The position numbers and the translations under genes are program-made. Positions 1-8,922 of a stretch of 64,000 bases of DNA are shown here, piece by piece. The notes beneath the pieces were generated by a model. The model saw only the letters and a list, made by a program, of their open reading frames with translations. It had not been told where the DNA came from and ran no database searches. This DNA is from Strigamia acuminata. Lineage: Eukaryota > Arthropoda > Chilopoda > Geophilomorpha > Linotaeniidae. Position 1 is the stretch's first letter. The number at the start of each line of letters is the position of its first letter. The stretch is from contig OX442315.1 in the NCBI GenBank assembly GCA_949358305.1, positions 10,506,427 through 10,570,426 on the forward strand. The letters run 5' to 3'.

Positions 1-2565
1 TTTCATGTTTTGAAAGCTGTACGGAAATACATTTCTGATTTACGAATGAACCGTATTGCTGACCAAAATGCCCGACATCTTTTCCAACGTTTAGCATACA
101 GCAATACCGAAGATATTTTCAATGAACTCCAAACCGAATTTGATTCCGATGTTTCTTTAGCCGCATACCCCAAATTCAAACAGTATTTTAAAGACAACTG
201 GTCTCCGATAAAAGAGAAGTGGGTCAAGTGTTTTAGGAACACACACTTCAATTTGGGCGATACGACAAATAATAGGCTCGAATCGTTTAACCACAAAATC
301 AAGACAATCGTTCATCAAAATTCTCCACTGCATCGATTTTACCAATCACTTCGATTACTTCTAAAAAGCACTGATGATATTCATGACCATGCTAAATTTA
401 ACGCGCGCATCAAGAAACAGTTTTACGCAAAAACGGGAGATATTTCAATCGACGATACAATTGCGAAAATCTTTGCATGTGTTCCTAAAAAAAATGCAAA
501 TATTATCGTAGAGCAACTTAAGTTTGCTTCGGTCAACGATGTAGCTATTACAGCAATCGAAGGAGATTCGTATTTGGTAAAGTTTGAAATTTATTCTCAT
601 TCTCGCATAGCATCAATGTTAAAATGCGCATGCCAATTTTTTCGAACGCGCCACCTTCCGTGCAAACACATGTTCGCTGTGCGAAAGTTTTTGCAGCTGT
701 CATTGTTTGAAGAAACAATGATTTCTGCTCGTTATAATAAGGATAATTGGATTGGTCAACCATCATCATCTTTCTCTGGCTCGGTTGTGTTAAAAGAAAG
801 TATGCCCTCTACGAAATGTTTGACTAATTGTGAAAAATACACAGATATTATGTGTGATTTGAAGAAGTTGGCCGATGTTGTGTCCTTAATGGGTGTTAAG
901 GAATATTTTAGAATGAAACAAATAATTGCGGATATCACGAAACGATTTGCAAGCAATATCCCATTCGTCATTGTCGATGCCACAAAAACGCCAATCGAAC
1001 CGTCCTCGACTTTCGATTTTCCTCCAGTTGCCACAAAAACGCCAACCGAACGTTCCTCGACTTTCGATTTTCCTCCAGTTGCCACAAAAACGCCAACCGA
1101 ACGTTCCTCGACTTCCGATTTTCTTCCAGTTGCCACAAAAACGCCAACCGATCTGTCCTCGACTTTCGATTTTCCTCCAGTTGCCACAAAAACGCCAACC
1201 GATCCGTCCTCGAATCTCGATTTGCATCCAGTTGCCCCAAAAACGCCAACCGAACGTTCCTCGACTTCCGATTTTCTTCCAGTTGCCACAAAAACGCCAA
1301 CCGATCCGTTCTCGAATCTCGATTTGCATCCAGTTGCCAAAGAAACGCCAATTGAACCGTCCTCGAATCTCGATTTGCATCCAGTTGCCAAAGAAACGCC
1401 AATTGAACCGTCCTCGAATCTCGATTTGCATTCAGTTGCCAAAGAAACGCCAATTGAACCGTCCTCGAATCTCGATTTGCATCCAGTTGCTGCAGAAGCG
1501 CTTGCTGAAATTCACTTGACTTGCGATTTGCGTCAACGGATAAAGCCTCCACTCGTTTTAAAAATCCGGGGTAGACCAAAAGGGAGTTGTAATACGGTAA
1601 TTGGGTCGAAACGAAAGCATGATAAACCATCTTCGCTAAAGGAAAAAAAAAGAAAGCTGGAAAACCAGAATTTAGACCCAATAACCCCAAATACTGACGA
1701 ACAGTGTATTCCTTCGACCCAGATTTGCCTTTCAGATGAGATTGAGGATTTTGCATTTTCTTGCCGTTCTGAAGATGAATGGATCGCAATTCCAACATGT
1801 CTCACCATTCATGACCGAAATCAAATTCTCCAGCATAATTGGTTAAATCATTCGATTTTGAACCATGCTTCTCTTCTTTTGGCACAACAATATCCCGAAA
1901 TTGTTGGTCTTGTAAATTTGGACAAATTCGGAACGGCTACAGATCCATTGTACATTCCATTTATTATTGACGTGCTTCCAGAAAGGGGAATTTTCGTTCA
2001 GATTTACAACACAGGTAACCATTTTGTAACAGTTGCTGGTTTTTTTGATGAAACCGACATTACTCTTGATGTGTATGATAGTTTGAATGGTAAAATTGTT
2101 TCCCCTAAACTGTTATCACTTGTAAGTGCACAGTTCAAATGTCATTCTAGTGGAATTATTTCTTTCAACCTTGTATCAGTTACAAGTCAGGAAAATGGGG
2201 ATTGTGGGATTCATGCCATTGCAAACGCTTTGTTATCGTGTAATGGTATTAATCCGGGACAAGTTGATTTTGATCATTCGCAATTGAGGAGCCACCTGAT
2301 AAAATGCCTCGAAAATGGAAATTTGACACCATTTCCAACAATTCGGGATGACTATCCAAAAAAAATATTATGCTCAATCAGGAAAAAAATTGTATTTTGT
2401 AAGTGCCGCAAGCCATATCGTCGTACTATGGTGCAGTGTGTTCGATGTTTGGAATGGTTTCATGCTAAATGTGTTAACAACTTTAAAGGTGGTAATGAAA
2501 AATATTACTGCGATTTTCGATGTGAAGAAGCAGTAAATATCAATGTTGTCATTTTAACCGAATAG
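1..2565 (+). CDS. MULE transposase fused to SWIM finger, Ulp1-like protease and PHD finger (5' truncated by window)
   Basis: The frame is open at the left window edge; its first residues (FHVLKAVRK) match the interior of the MULE transposase domain of the related element at 8923, so the N-terminus lies outside. Numbering from position 10: the end of the transposase domain (about 1-160), a SWIM zinc finger (C206, C208, C218, H220), ten 17-residue Pro/Thr/Ser repeats (324-493), a basic stretch with a GRPKG AT-hook-like motif and Lys/Arg clusters (about 520-560), an Ulp1/C48-type cysteine protease core (H671, D690, Q727, C732 in the context NGDCGIHA) and a C-terminal PHD-type C4HC3 finger (about 797-840). 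MULE proteins cut and move DNA; Ulp1-like enzymes remove SUMO or similar modifiers; PHD fingers bind histone tails. All catalytic residues I looked for in the protease are present and no internal stop is seen, so this may be an active or recently active element. Confidence 0.88.
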   Translation, partial: FHVLKAVRKYISDLRMNRIADQNARHLFQRLAYSNTEDIFNELQTEFDSDVSLAAYPKFKQYFKDNWSPIKEKWVKCFRNTHFNLGDTTNNRLESFNHKIKTIVHQNSPLHRFYQSLRLLLKSTDDIHDHAKFNARIKKQFYAKTGDISIDDTIAKIFACVPKKNANIIVEQLKFASVNDVAITAIEGDSYLVKFEIYSHSRIASMLKCACQFFRTRHLPCKHMFAVRKFLQLSLFEETMISARYNKDNWIGQPSSSFSGSVVLKESMPSTKCLTNCEKYTDIMCDLKKLADVVSLMGVKEYFRMKQIIADITKRFASNIPFVIVDATKTPIEPSSTFDFPPVATKTPTERSSTFDFPPVATKTPTERSSTSDFLPVATKTPTDLSSTFDFPPVATKTPTDPSSNLDLHPVAPKTPTERSSTSDFLPVATKTPTDPFSNLDLHPVAKETPIEPSSNLDLHPVAKETPIEPSSNLDLHSVAKETPIEPSSNLDLHPVAAEALAEIHLTCDLRQRIKPPLVLKIRGRPKGSCNTVIGSKRKHDKPSSLKEKKRKLENQNLDPITPNTDEQCIPSTQICLSDEIEDFAFSCRSEDEWIAIPTCLTIHDRNQILQHNWLNHSILNHASLLLAQQYPEIVGLVNLDKFGTATDPLYIPFIIDVLPERGIFVQIYNTGNHFVTVAGFFDETDITLDVYDSLNGKIVSPKLLSLVSAQFKCHSSGIISFNLVSVTSQENGDCGIHAIANALLSCNGINPGQVDFDHSQLRSHLIKCLENGNLTPFPTIRDDYPKKILCSIRKKIVFCKCRKPYRRTMVQCVRCLEWFHAKCVNNFKGGNEKYYCDFRCEEAVNINVVILTE
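979..1488 (+). repeat. coding minisatellite, ten 51-bp units
   Basis: Ten head-to-tail 51-bp units encode 17-residue repeats of the form A-T/K-K/E-T-P-x-E/D-x-S-S-x-x-D-x-x-x-V inside the MULE protein, between the SWIM finger and the basic region. Units fall into subtypes (FDFPP, SDFLP, LDLHP); the last three are nearly identical, which suggests recent unequal exchange. All units keep the frame. The same DNA yields long open frames on both strands, which are by-products of the repeat. Confidence 0.95.
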
Positions 2566-2718
2566 TAATATAGTAATAATAAGACTAATAAAGACTAATA
2601 AAACATTAAATAATCTATCAAACAATGCAAAAACATTTGGCCAAAAAAATAAAACGGTATAATAAAATCAATGAATTTTTCGAGGATTTCAAGGGAAATA
2701 GCACACAGACTCTTTCTC

Positions 2719-3100
2719 CTGAAATATCAGTGAGAGTAGCCACCCGCACTATTTCCACTGCAAATTTTGCCTGAAATATCAGTGGAAATAGCCTGTGCGC
2801 TATTTCTACTGAAATATCAGTAGAAATATATCAGTGGAAATAGCCTGTGCGCTATTTCTACTGAAATATCAGTAGAAATATATCAGTGAAAATAGCCTGT
2901 GCGCTATTTCTACTGAAATATCAGTGGAAATAGCCTGTGCGCTATTTCTACTGAAATATCAGTAGAAATATATCAGTGAAAATAGCCTGTGCGCTATTTC
3001 TACTGAAATATCAGTGGAAATAGCCTGTGTGATATTTCTACTGATATATCAGTAGAAATAGCCTGTGTGCTATTTCTACTGAAATATCAGTAGAAATAGC
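2719..3100. repeat. tandem palindromic repeat, probable MULE terminal repeat
   Basis: Starting about 150 bp after the MULE stop codon, an inverted pair of the type CTATTTCTACTGAAATATCAG / its complement recurs in roughly 60-70 bp periods, giving a chain of perfect or near-perfect hairpins. The second MULE in this window (8511-10866) also has terminal repeats built from tandem palindromic units starting about 90 bp after its coding end. By analogy this block is probably the 3' terminal inverted repeat of the first MULE; the matching 5' end would be left of the window. Confidence 0.7.
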
Positions 3101-3419
3101 GTCAGCCATTAACTTTACATAAATTGTAAAGGTGATTTATAACTCAGGAAAGTTGTACTTGTAAACGCAGGCTTTTTATAGGAATGTTGTTGTAGTAAAG
3201 TCAACTTTAATAATTGTTAAAGGTGGGCTTTCCAAGAACTTTTCTGGGCATTCACAAAATGGAAAGTTCCAATTTCATGCAGTGTAGGGGAATGAGGTAG
3301 TTTTTATGTGTGGACATCCACACGAACAAAGAGTAAGAAACGAGAGGGACGTGTTTAAAATGTTCCAAACCCCACGTTTTTATATTAGTATCTCATAATA
3401 TACAATAAAATCATTTCAG
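3101..3419. other. no gene recognised
   Basis: AT-rich sequence between the palindromic repeat and the first DEG/ENaC exon. I see no open frame, RNA gene or repeat here. The missing upstream exons of the channel gene are not in this interval or elsewhere to the left in the window, so the MULE may have interrupted the gene or sits in a long intron. Confidence 0.5.
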
Positions 3420-5726
3420 ATTGCCTTACATGCCTGATTCAGATCTTGAAGAGTGCATTACAAATAACTTGACCTGCTCATACATGGTGAAAATTCAAAA
3501 GAAATTGCAACCGATCAATCCGCATTACGACTGCAATTGTGCCAGAGCATGCAACAGAATTATGATAATTGCTCATCAACATTTCGATAATGTCGTCGAC
3601 AACACTTTGACATTTTCTTCATTCAGCATTAAAAGACTCACTTTGTCCGAGCAGTTCTGTTACGACATCATCTCTTTGCTGTGTGACACTGGAGGCTTTA
3701 TCGGCTTGTACATCGGAGTTTCGTGTTTGGGTTTTGTCGAAGTGATCATTCGCAGAGCACAGAAGCAGTACAAGAAAATGGCCATGTCCCGGAAGTGGAA
3801 AAGGGGTTGGGAAAAGAAAATTATTCATCGAATTCATAAAATTGTAGACAGACAAAATGAATTCGCATTGTCACACATAGATAACATTTATTCCCACGGG
3901 TTATTAATGCATATCAAAGCATTGATTGTGCTTTCATGCATTTGTGCCTGCCTTTATCAAGTCAGCAGTCGTATAATGTCGTTTTACTCGTTTCCTGTCT
4001 ACACCATAATTGAAGTAGTGGAAGACAGACTTGTTCAAATCCCAACATTACTTATTTGCAACGATGGTGATGCTGTGATTGCTGAAAAAGCAAAAGTAAT
4101 AAAAAACAACGGTTTAGATGAAAAGTGTATTGATAAATTGAGCATTGCCGAATTACTCGACCCACCATCGCAATTTGATGGCGATGCAGATTGGTTGTGG
4201 GAAGAATCGTCTAACCTCGGCAGTTTTTTAAACTTGGTATATTTCTTTATCAAGGAAAATATAAGGTGAGGTTTTTTATTGCTTTAATATAAAATTATTT
4301 TGATTATACAGATTGACGTAAGCGTGCATGAGGCATTTATAAACCGAATGGAAGGAAATAAAACATCTTTTTCGACCATATTTGGAGAGTGCACTAAAGT
4401 CAAATACGGTAAATCTGATTTGATTGCAAATTTAACACAAAGTAGTAATAGAATATCACCACAGATGAGATGCAATACAATGCAGCAACTGGGTATGTTT
4501 GCATCGTGCAATATATTCAAGATAGAGGTTGCAATTCACATTCTAAAGTAAATATACGATTTATATTTAATCGCTGTACAAATCGATGGTATGGAATTAT
4601 ATTATTTTTAATTTCTATTTGAATTTTAGATTTTCCTAATGGCAACAGAAAATCGAATGGATTTTACCGCTTACATGATTCATCCGCATAATTCATGGAT
4701 GCATGTCATTTTCACGAGGCAATCTGTAAGTTGCAGTCTTCCGTCGTCGTGTTCGTAATTGTATGAATAACAAATAAATGATTAGTTAAATTTAATTACC
4801 AGTTCAAACGAATAAAAACGCCAACAAAACCTTGCGTAGACATGGAAGCATTTAGAAAATGTGAGGACGACTGTCTAATGGAAAACAGAAAAAACATTTC
4901 ATGCAGGTTTAAAATTATACAAGATGATTTAAAAGTCTGGAAACACCTTTTTTTCTTGAAAATGACCAAAGGTAGATCAATTCTATTGATGTGGTCATAT
5001 AGGAAGTGTTGTCACCAAGTGAATTAAATCGGAAAAAAGAACATGAATGTTTATTTCTTTAGAATACGAGGAACAATTCAATCAGCTGTTGTAGTATACA
5101 ACAGTATAAAATACGCGCATGAACTAAATACTAACAGGAAATCAATGGACTATATATTTTATTTTCATAAGATTAAAAAATTTAAGGTCACCACTGAATA
5201 GTCCACCATTGACTTCCTGCATGACTACATCAATAGAATTGATATATCTTTAGTCATTTTCAAGAAAAAAAGGTGTTTCCAGAATTTTGAATCACCTTAT
5301 ACATACTTTGTTTTTGCGTTGTTTTCATTGTTTATCATCATCAGTTTACCGTTCATAACCAACTCTTCGTTGCCTTCTTGCACCAATTCAACCTCGGCTA
5401 AGCGAGTTATCAAAACTTACTTGACGGAGGTTTTGAAGACCAAATGTGGGTGTCATCCTCCATGTCAACACACTTTCTACATTCCTCATGTGGAATATGA
5501 CCAGACATTCCAATCACTCATTAACACATCTTCTCTATTGTTATCTCGTTATGAATTGGAAAGCAATTTCCAGGAAGTTTTCAAAGAGGAATTGGTTCTA
5601 CCGTTTGAAAAACTTGTCTGCGATATTGGATCCACTCTCGGATTCTTTCTGGGATTATCGTTTTTCTCACTTTTGAATCAAATATCCAACATTTACTCCT
5701 TTCTCAACAAATGCTGCAAAAATTAA
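3420..5726 (+). CDS. DEG/ENaC (amiloride-sensitive) sodium channel, partial, two units joined
   Basis: Probable exons: 3420-4265, about 4312 or 4323-4546, 4630-4725, 4803-4906 and 5345-5726, with AG/GT borders. The first exon begins in the extracellular domain of one channel unit (Cys-rich CNCARAC), runs through the second membrane helix with the G-x-S selectivity-filter signature (GLYIGVS), then without a stop enters a basic linker, a new first membrane helix and the post-TM1 motif (FPVYTI, LLICN) of a second unit. Later exons give the second extracellular domain, a Cys-rich CGCHPPC stretch, and TM2 with GFFLGLS, ending in a stop at 5726. These channels are trimers in the plasma membrane conducting sodium. 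The 5' exons are missing, and one junction (4265 to about 4323) needs a weak acceptor to keep frame, so the gene may be degenerate. A TIR element lies in the last intron. Confidence 0.72.
4916..5303. mobile_element. non-autonomous inverted-repeat element in DEG/ENaC intron
   Basis: Arms of about 93 bp (4916-5008 and 5211-5303) are inverted copies of each other with few mismatches, sharing a core such as GGAAACACCTTTTTTTCTTG. A second shorter inverted pair (about 5138-5155 and 5198-5216) lies inside. No coding sequence. It begins right after the donor of the 4803-4906 exon and ends about 40 bp before the next acceptor, so nearly the whole intron is this element. A TA-rich flank would fit a Tc1/mariner-type MITE, but I could not fix the exact ends. 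Confidence 0.75.
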
Positions 5727-5825
5727 ACCTGATGCAGAATTTAAAAATACCAAAACTTTTCCCTTCAATTTTAAACTTTTAAAGTGGATTAATTCTAATG
5801 TTTATAAATTACGCATTCTAATTTT

Positions 5826-5990
5826 CTAACTATTGAAAACACATTCTAAAACTATTGAAAACACATTCTAAGACTATTGAAAACACATTTTAAGGCTATT
5901 CAAAACACATTCTAAGACTATTCAAAACACATTCTAAGACTATTGAAAACACATTCTAACTATTAAAAACACTTTTGAAAACACATTCTT
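5826..5990. repeat. 22-bp tandem repeat
   Basis: About six to seven imperfect copies of ACTATTGAAAACACATTCTAAG follow the DEG/ENaC stop codon. Variants change TTGAAAA to TTCAAAA. No coding potential. The block is absent from the equivalent 3' flanks near 14000 and 34500, so it expanded after those copies separated. Confidence 0.85.
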
Positions 5991-6191
5991 ATTATGGAAG
6001 ACATGTTTTAGTTTTTGAAAAACTATTTAAATCAGATTCCAGTACTTGTAAACATGTTTTAACACTCATGGACACAATTTTACACTTGTAATAAATGTTT
6101 TCCTCATATCACATCACTGCTGTATTCAATGACTGAAATTATTTATTGAAATTCTACCAAAAATAATTCCAAAAAAAGAATAAAATTGAAT

Positions 6192-6374
6192 TTAAACGAA
6201 TCTGACAATAACCTTCAATGCTACACAATTATCGACCAAATAATTCGGTTCCAGCTTACTAAGAGCATAAAAGCGCAGTATTCCGCGTGAATAAGGGCTC
6301 CCTCTTACGGTAGGTCTATATATCATGCTCTGGTGTCTATTTAACGTGCAATAACGATGATCTTTGTCTTCCAT
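6192..6374 (-). pseudogene. MATH-domain C-terminal fragment
   Basis: Sixty codons encode the last part of a MATH (meprin and TRAF homology) domain, nearly the same as the end of the MATH gene at 34853-35833 (shared NYLVDN, PTVRGSPYSRG, ALKVIVRF). The similarity stops at about 6374, where GC-rich unrelated sequence begins on its upstream side, so no complete gene can be made. It lies convergent to the DEG/ENaC 3' end, the same arrangement as near 34400-35000. I call it a truncated duplicate. Confidence 0.85.
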
Positions 6375-6742
6375 CCGGGCGGCGGGTCCAAGGCGTACGG
6401 CTGTGAAGTGTGCAAGCGCCCAGTCCGCCGGACACTTCCGACGCGCTGCACGCGTTCCGGTGCGGTCCGCGGTGCCAGTGCAGACTCGCCACTTATTTAT
6501 TTATTTATTTATTTCTATCACATGATAAACATCCGCCATTATTTTTGTTCACCAAGGTCGCGTCATATGACGCTTGGTGAACATGCCCTATTCCGTTTTT
6601 AAGATTCACAGATCTGAAAATCCAATAAAGACTAACCGTAATTAATTTATTTAAAAAATATAAAATTTTGATGATTATGAAATCGATTTTCTTTAACTTT
6701 TTAAAAATCTCGTAACGCGCTGCACGAACATGTAACAACGTT
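6375..6742. other. GC-rich insert, perfect palindrome and LRR 5' flank
   Basis: 6375-6490 is GC-rich and unlike its surroundings, followed by a short TTTA run; together these look like a SINE-like insertion that broke the MATH fragment, but I see no clear tRNA-type promoter boxes. 6549-6584 is a hairpin with arms GTTCACCAAG / CTTGGTGAAC around GCGTCATATGACGC. From about 6595 the sequence matches the 5' flank of LRR copy B (10945-11100), so it is part of the duplicated LRR unit. Confidence 0.6.
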
Positions 6743-6866
6743 CAGGGCCGTTTCTACCTATGAGGCGAAGAGGCGGCCGCCAGGTGGCCATGCCGTGGTA
6801 AGTAACTTTACCAAGGCATGGCCACCTGGCGGCCGCCTCTTCGCCTCATAGGTCGAAACGTCCCTG
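6743..6866. mobile_element. 124-bp hAT-type MITE with 8-bp target duplication
   Basis: The element starts CAGGGCCG and ends with its near-complement, is almost one long palindrome, and is flanked by 8-bp direct repeats ACAACGTT at 6735-6742 and 6867-6874. The paralogous site upstream of LRR copy B (about 11090) has one ACAACGTT and no insert, which shows the empty site. A second copy of equal length is at 56897-57020. CAGGG ends with 8-bp duplications are typical of hAT transposons. It sits inside the conserved open frame upstream of LRR copy A. Confidence 0.93.
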
Positions 6867-6958
6867 ACAACGTTCGCCATACGTTGCCAGCATGTACATT
6901 TATACGGCTTGTTCACGGAATTATAAACATTCGCATTCGCAATAACTGCTTAATCAAC

Positions 6959-8269
6959 ATGCCGTACCAGAAAAATCTGCAAGAAATGTGTTTAAGTAAG
7001 ATTATGATTGATTTCGACGCGATGCAAGCCCATCTAACTGAACGACCTTTCCCTCCCATCTTTATCCAGACCATATACGAACGATTGTGTCAACGTGGAT
7101 ACAAACATGAACTCGATAGCCGTTTGAAATCAAACATTTTCATTCAATCCGGCACGACATCGTTGAAAACATTTTACATGTTCGATTTACCCACGGATCG
7201 TGTATTTGATAGAATTGGCCAAGTGTGCAAAAACCTCATCGACTTAGACGTGACAACCTCGTATGATTCCACATCTCAACAAATAATTGAACTGCTGTCC
7301 CATTTGCCGCAAATTCAACGCTTAAAGTTAAGCACACCAGAATGCACGGACGAGGTCGCAGCTGAAATCGGTCGCAATTGTCGACAATTGACGCATCTCG
7401 ATTTAAGTGACTGCACAGAGATCACCGACACTGGGCTTTTTTCTTTGGCCAGTTGCGTGAAACTGGAGTGTTTGTCTGTAGTAAGAACTAGTGTGACATG
7501 CGAGGGATGTTTCAGCGTTTTAAACCGACTGCCAGTTTTAAAGGAATTTCACACCGAGCACAACTTGTTTGACATGATAAAACAACGATCAAAATCGATG
7601 CCGAAGCGCACATATTCTATAGAACAAACGTGGTGTGATCTGAATACTAGCCAAGACCTCACCTTTCTCTTCACCGTTTTCCCTAAATTGATCAATTTAC
7701 GTGTTAAAGAGGATACTGTAGTGGCACTTCACGCGTGCGAACCTGAAGTGCTGTGCGTGGGATTACAACGATTGACTATTCTGACTCTGATGTGTCTTAG
7801 ATTAGTCAGTCTCCGGCTGATTAGTCGCTTCTGCCCAAAGTTGGAGGAATTGACACTGATTGATAGTACGATTTTAGATGAAACCGATAATTTGCCAGAT
7901 TCTGGCGTTGCTCTGTTCACGAAGCTGCGTCGCTTGGAAATATATTCAACTTCTCGCCTTGATGATTTACACACGTTATTCTTGCAGTGTCCGAATGTGG
8001 AAAAAGTACATATTTTTTGGTGTGAATCATTTAATGATGAATTGGTATCGAAGCTTGTTGGGTCGAATGTATTTCAAAATCTCAAGTTTTTGGAACTGCT
8101 TGGGTGTAATTCGATTAATTTGAGTTCGGTTTTGAAATTATTGAAAATGCGAAATCCGTTGAGGAAGTTGACCGTGCAAGCATGTAGAAATATTGATGCC
8201 CCAGCTTATGATAAAATTAAAAGTTATGTTGAATGCCACAACTTGGATTTACATTTAGAATATTTTTAA
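6959..8269 (+). CDS. leucine-rich repeat protein, AMN1/F-box-LRR-like, copy A
   Basis: The start is the ATG of MPYQKNLQEM; 437 codons. The in-frame sequence before it (VRHTLPACTF...LINMP) is also conserved in copies B and C without an ATG, so an upstream exon probably supplies the true N-terminus, and in this copy the MITE at 6743-6866 lies in that upstream part. The protein has repeated LRR units, including Cys-containing repeats such as LTHLDLSDCTEITDTGLFSL, as in AMN1 and FBXL substrate receptors. These proteins form curved binding surfaces, often for ubiquitin ligase targets; no F-box is clear here. Copy B is a tandem duplicate 2.9 kb downstream and copy C is inverted at 31479. Function is unknown beyond the fold. 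Confidence 0.8.
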   Translation: MPYQKNLQEMCLSKIMIDFDAMQAHLTERPFPPIFIQTIYERLCQRGYKHELDSRLKSNIFIQSGTTSLKTFYMFDLPTDRVFDRIGQVCKNLIDLDVTTSYDSTSQQIIELLSHLPQIQRLKLSTPECTDEVAAEIGRNCRQLTHLDLSDCTEITDTGLFSLASCVKLECLSVVRTSVTCEGCFSVLNRLPVLKEFHTEHNLFDMIKQRSKSMPKRTYSIEQTWCDLNTSQDLTFLFTVFPKLINLRVKEDTVVALHACEPEVLCVGLQRLTILTLMCLRLVSLRLISRFCPKLEELTLIDSTILDETDNLPDSGVALFTKLRRLEIYSTSRLDDLHTLFLQCPNVEKVHIFWCESFNDELVSKLVGSNVFQNLKFLELLGCNSINLSSVLKLLKMRNPLRKLTVQACRNIDAPAYDKIKSYVECHNLDLHLEYF

Positions 8270-8510
8270 TTTTATTTTATGTCGCAATTTGTTTACTATA
8301 TTTCTAATTCATCTGGAATTAATCCTGTCAAAAATGCTGTTTCCTTCTTGGAATTCTTCACCTCTTTTTTCTTGTTCCTTTTTGTTTTACAAAAAAATAA
8401 TAAAGACTCAGTGCATATTTTTATCTACTACTCGTACAAGAAGGTTGTGTTTATTTCACTGCTGAAAGAATATCTGCATTCGCGTTTTCAAAAGGAGACA
8501 CTTTTGAAAC
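8270..8510. other. 3' flank of LRR copy A
   Basis: This stretch is similar to the sequence after LRR copy B (12530-12600) and to both sides of the gypsy insertion near copy C. An AATAAAGA motif near 8398 could be a polyadenylation signal. No gene seen. Confidence 0.6.
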
Positions 8511-8636
8511 GGAGTGGTTAAAAAGGCAGAAATTCTGCCGAAATAACCATGGGTTAAAAAGGCAGAAATTCTGCCGAAATAACCACGGGTTAAAACGGCA
8601 GAATTTCTGTAGGTTTCACAGAAAGATGTAAATTCC
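8511..8636 (+). repeat. left terminal inverted repeat of MULE
   Basis: Starts GGAGTGGTTAAAAAGGCAG and contains about two and a half tandem palindromic units. It is the inverted copy of 10741-10866. Confidence 0.93.
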
Positions 8637-8864
8637 GAATACATATAATTATTTTTATCTGTTCATTAAAACATTAATAAACTTGTATTTACTTCGCTGC
8701 ATAGCACCTACACGATCTGCATACCTGCAGAGCGCAACATCCAATAGGGATGTTGATCATAATCGGAAATTAGTATAGATTTTCTATTTTTGGAATATAT
8801 TGGTCAACTAGACACTGATTGGGCGATTGACCTCTTATGTACATGAAACGTGACATTATTGAGG

Positions 8865-8873
8865 TATATAAAT
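8865..8873 (+). promoter_or_regulatory. TATA box of MULE transposase gene
   Basis: TATATAAAT lies 50 bp before the first in-frame ATG (8923) and inside the element, a normal distance for a core promoter with a short leader. No other TATA-like run is closer to the start. Confidence 0.5.
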
Positions 8874-8922
8874 CTCCAAACTTCACGTGGCAACCATTTC
8901 GCTTTTTGTGTTTAATTTCAAA

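Noticed and set aside
756-1798. Long minus-strand and alternate-frame ORFs (181-276 codons) over the MULE minisatellite
   Set aside because: They are produced by the 51-bp periodicity (divisible by three) and lack any domain; the plus-strand frame is clearly coding on both sides of the repeat.
2719-3100. CRISPR-like array
   Set aside because: Units are palindromic with no unique spacers of constant length, and the genome is eukaryotic.
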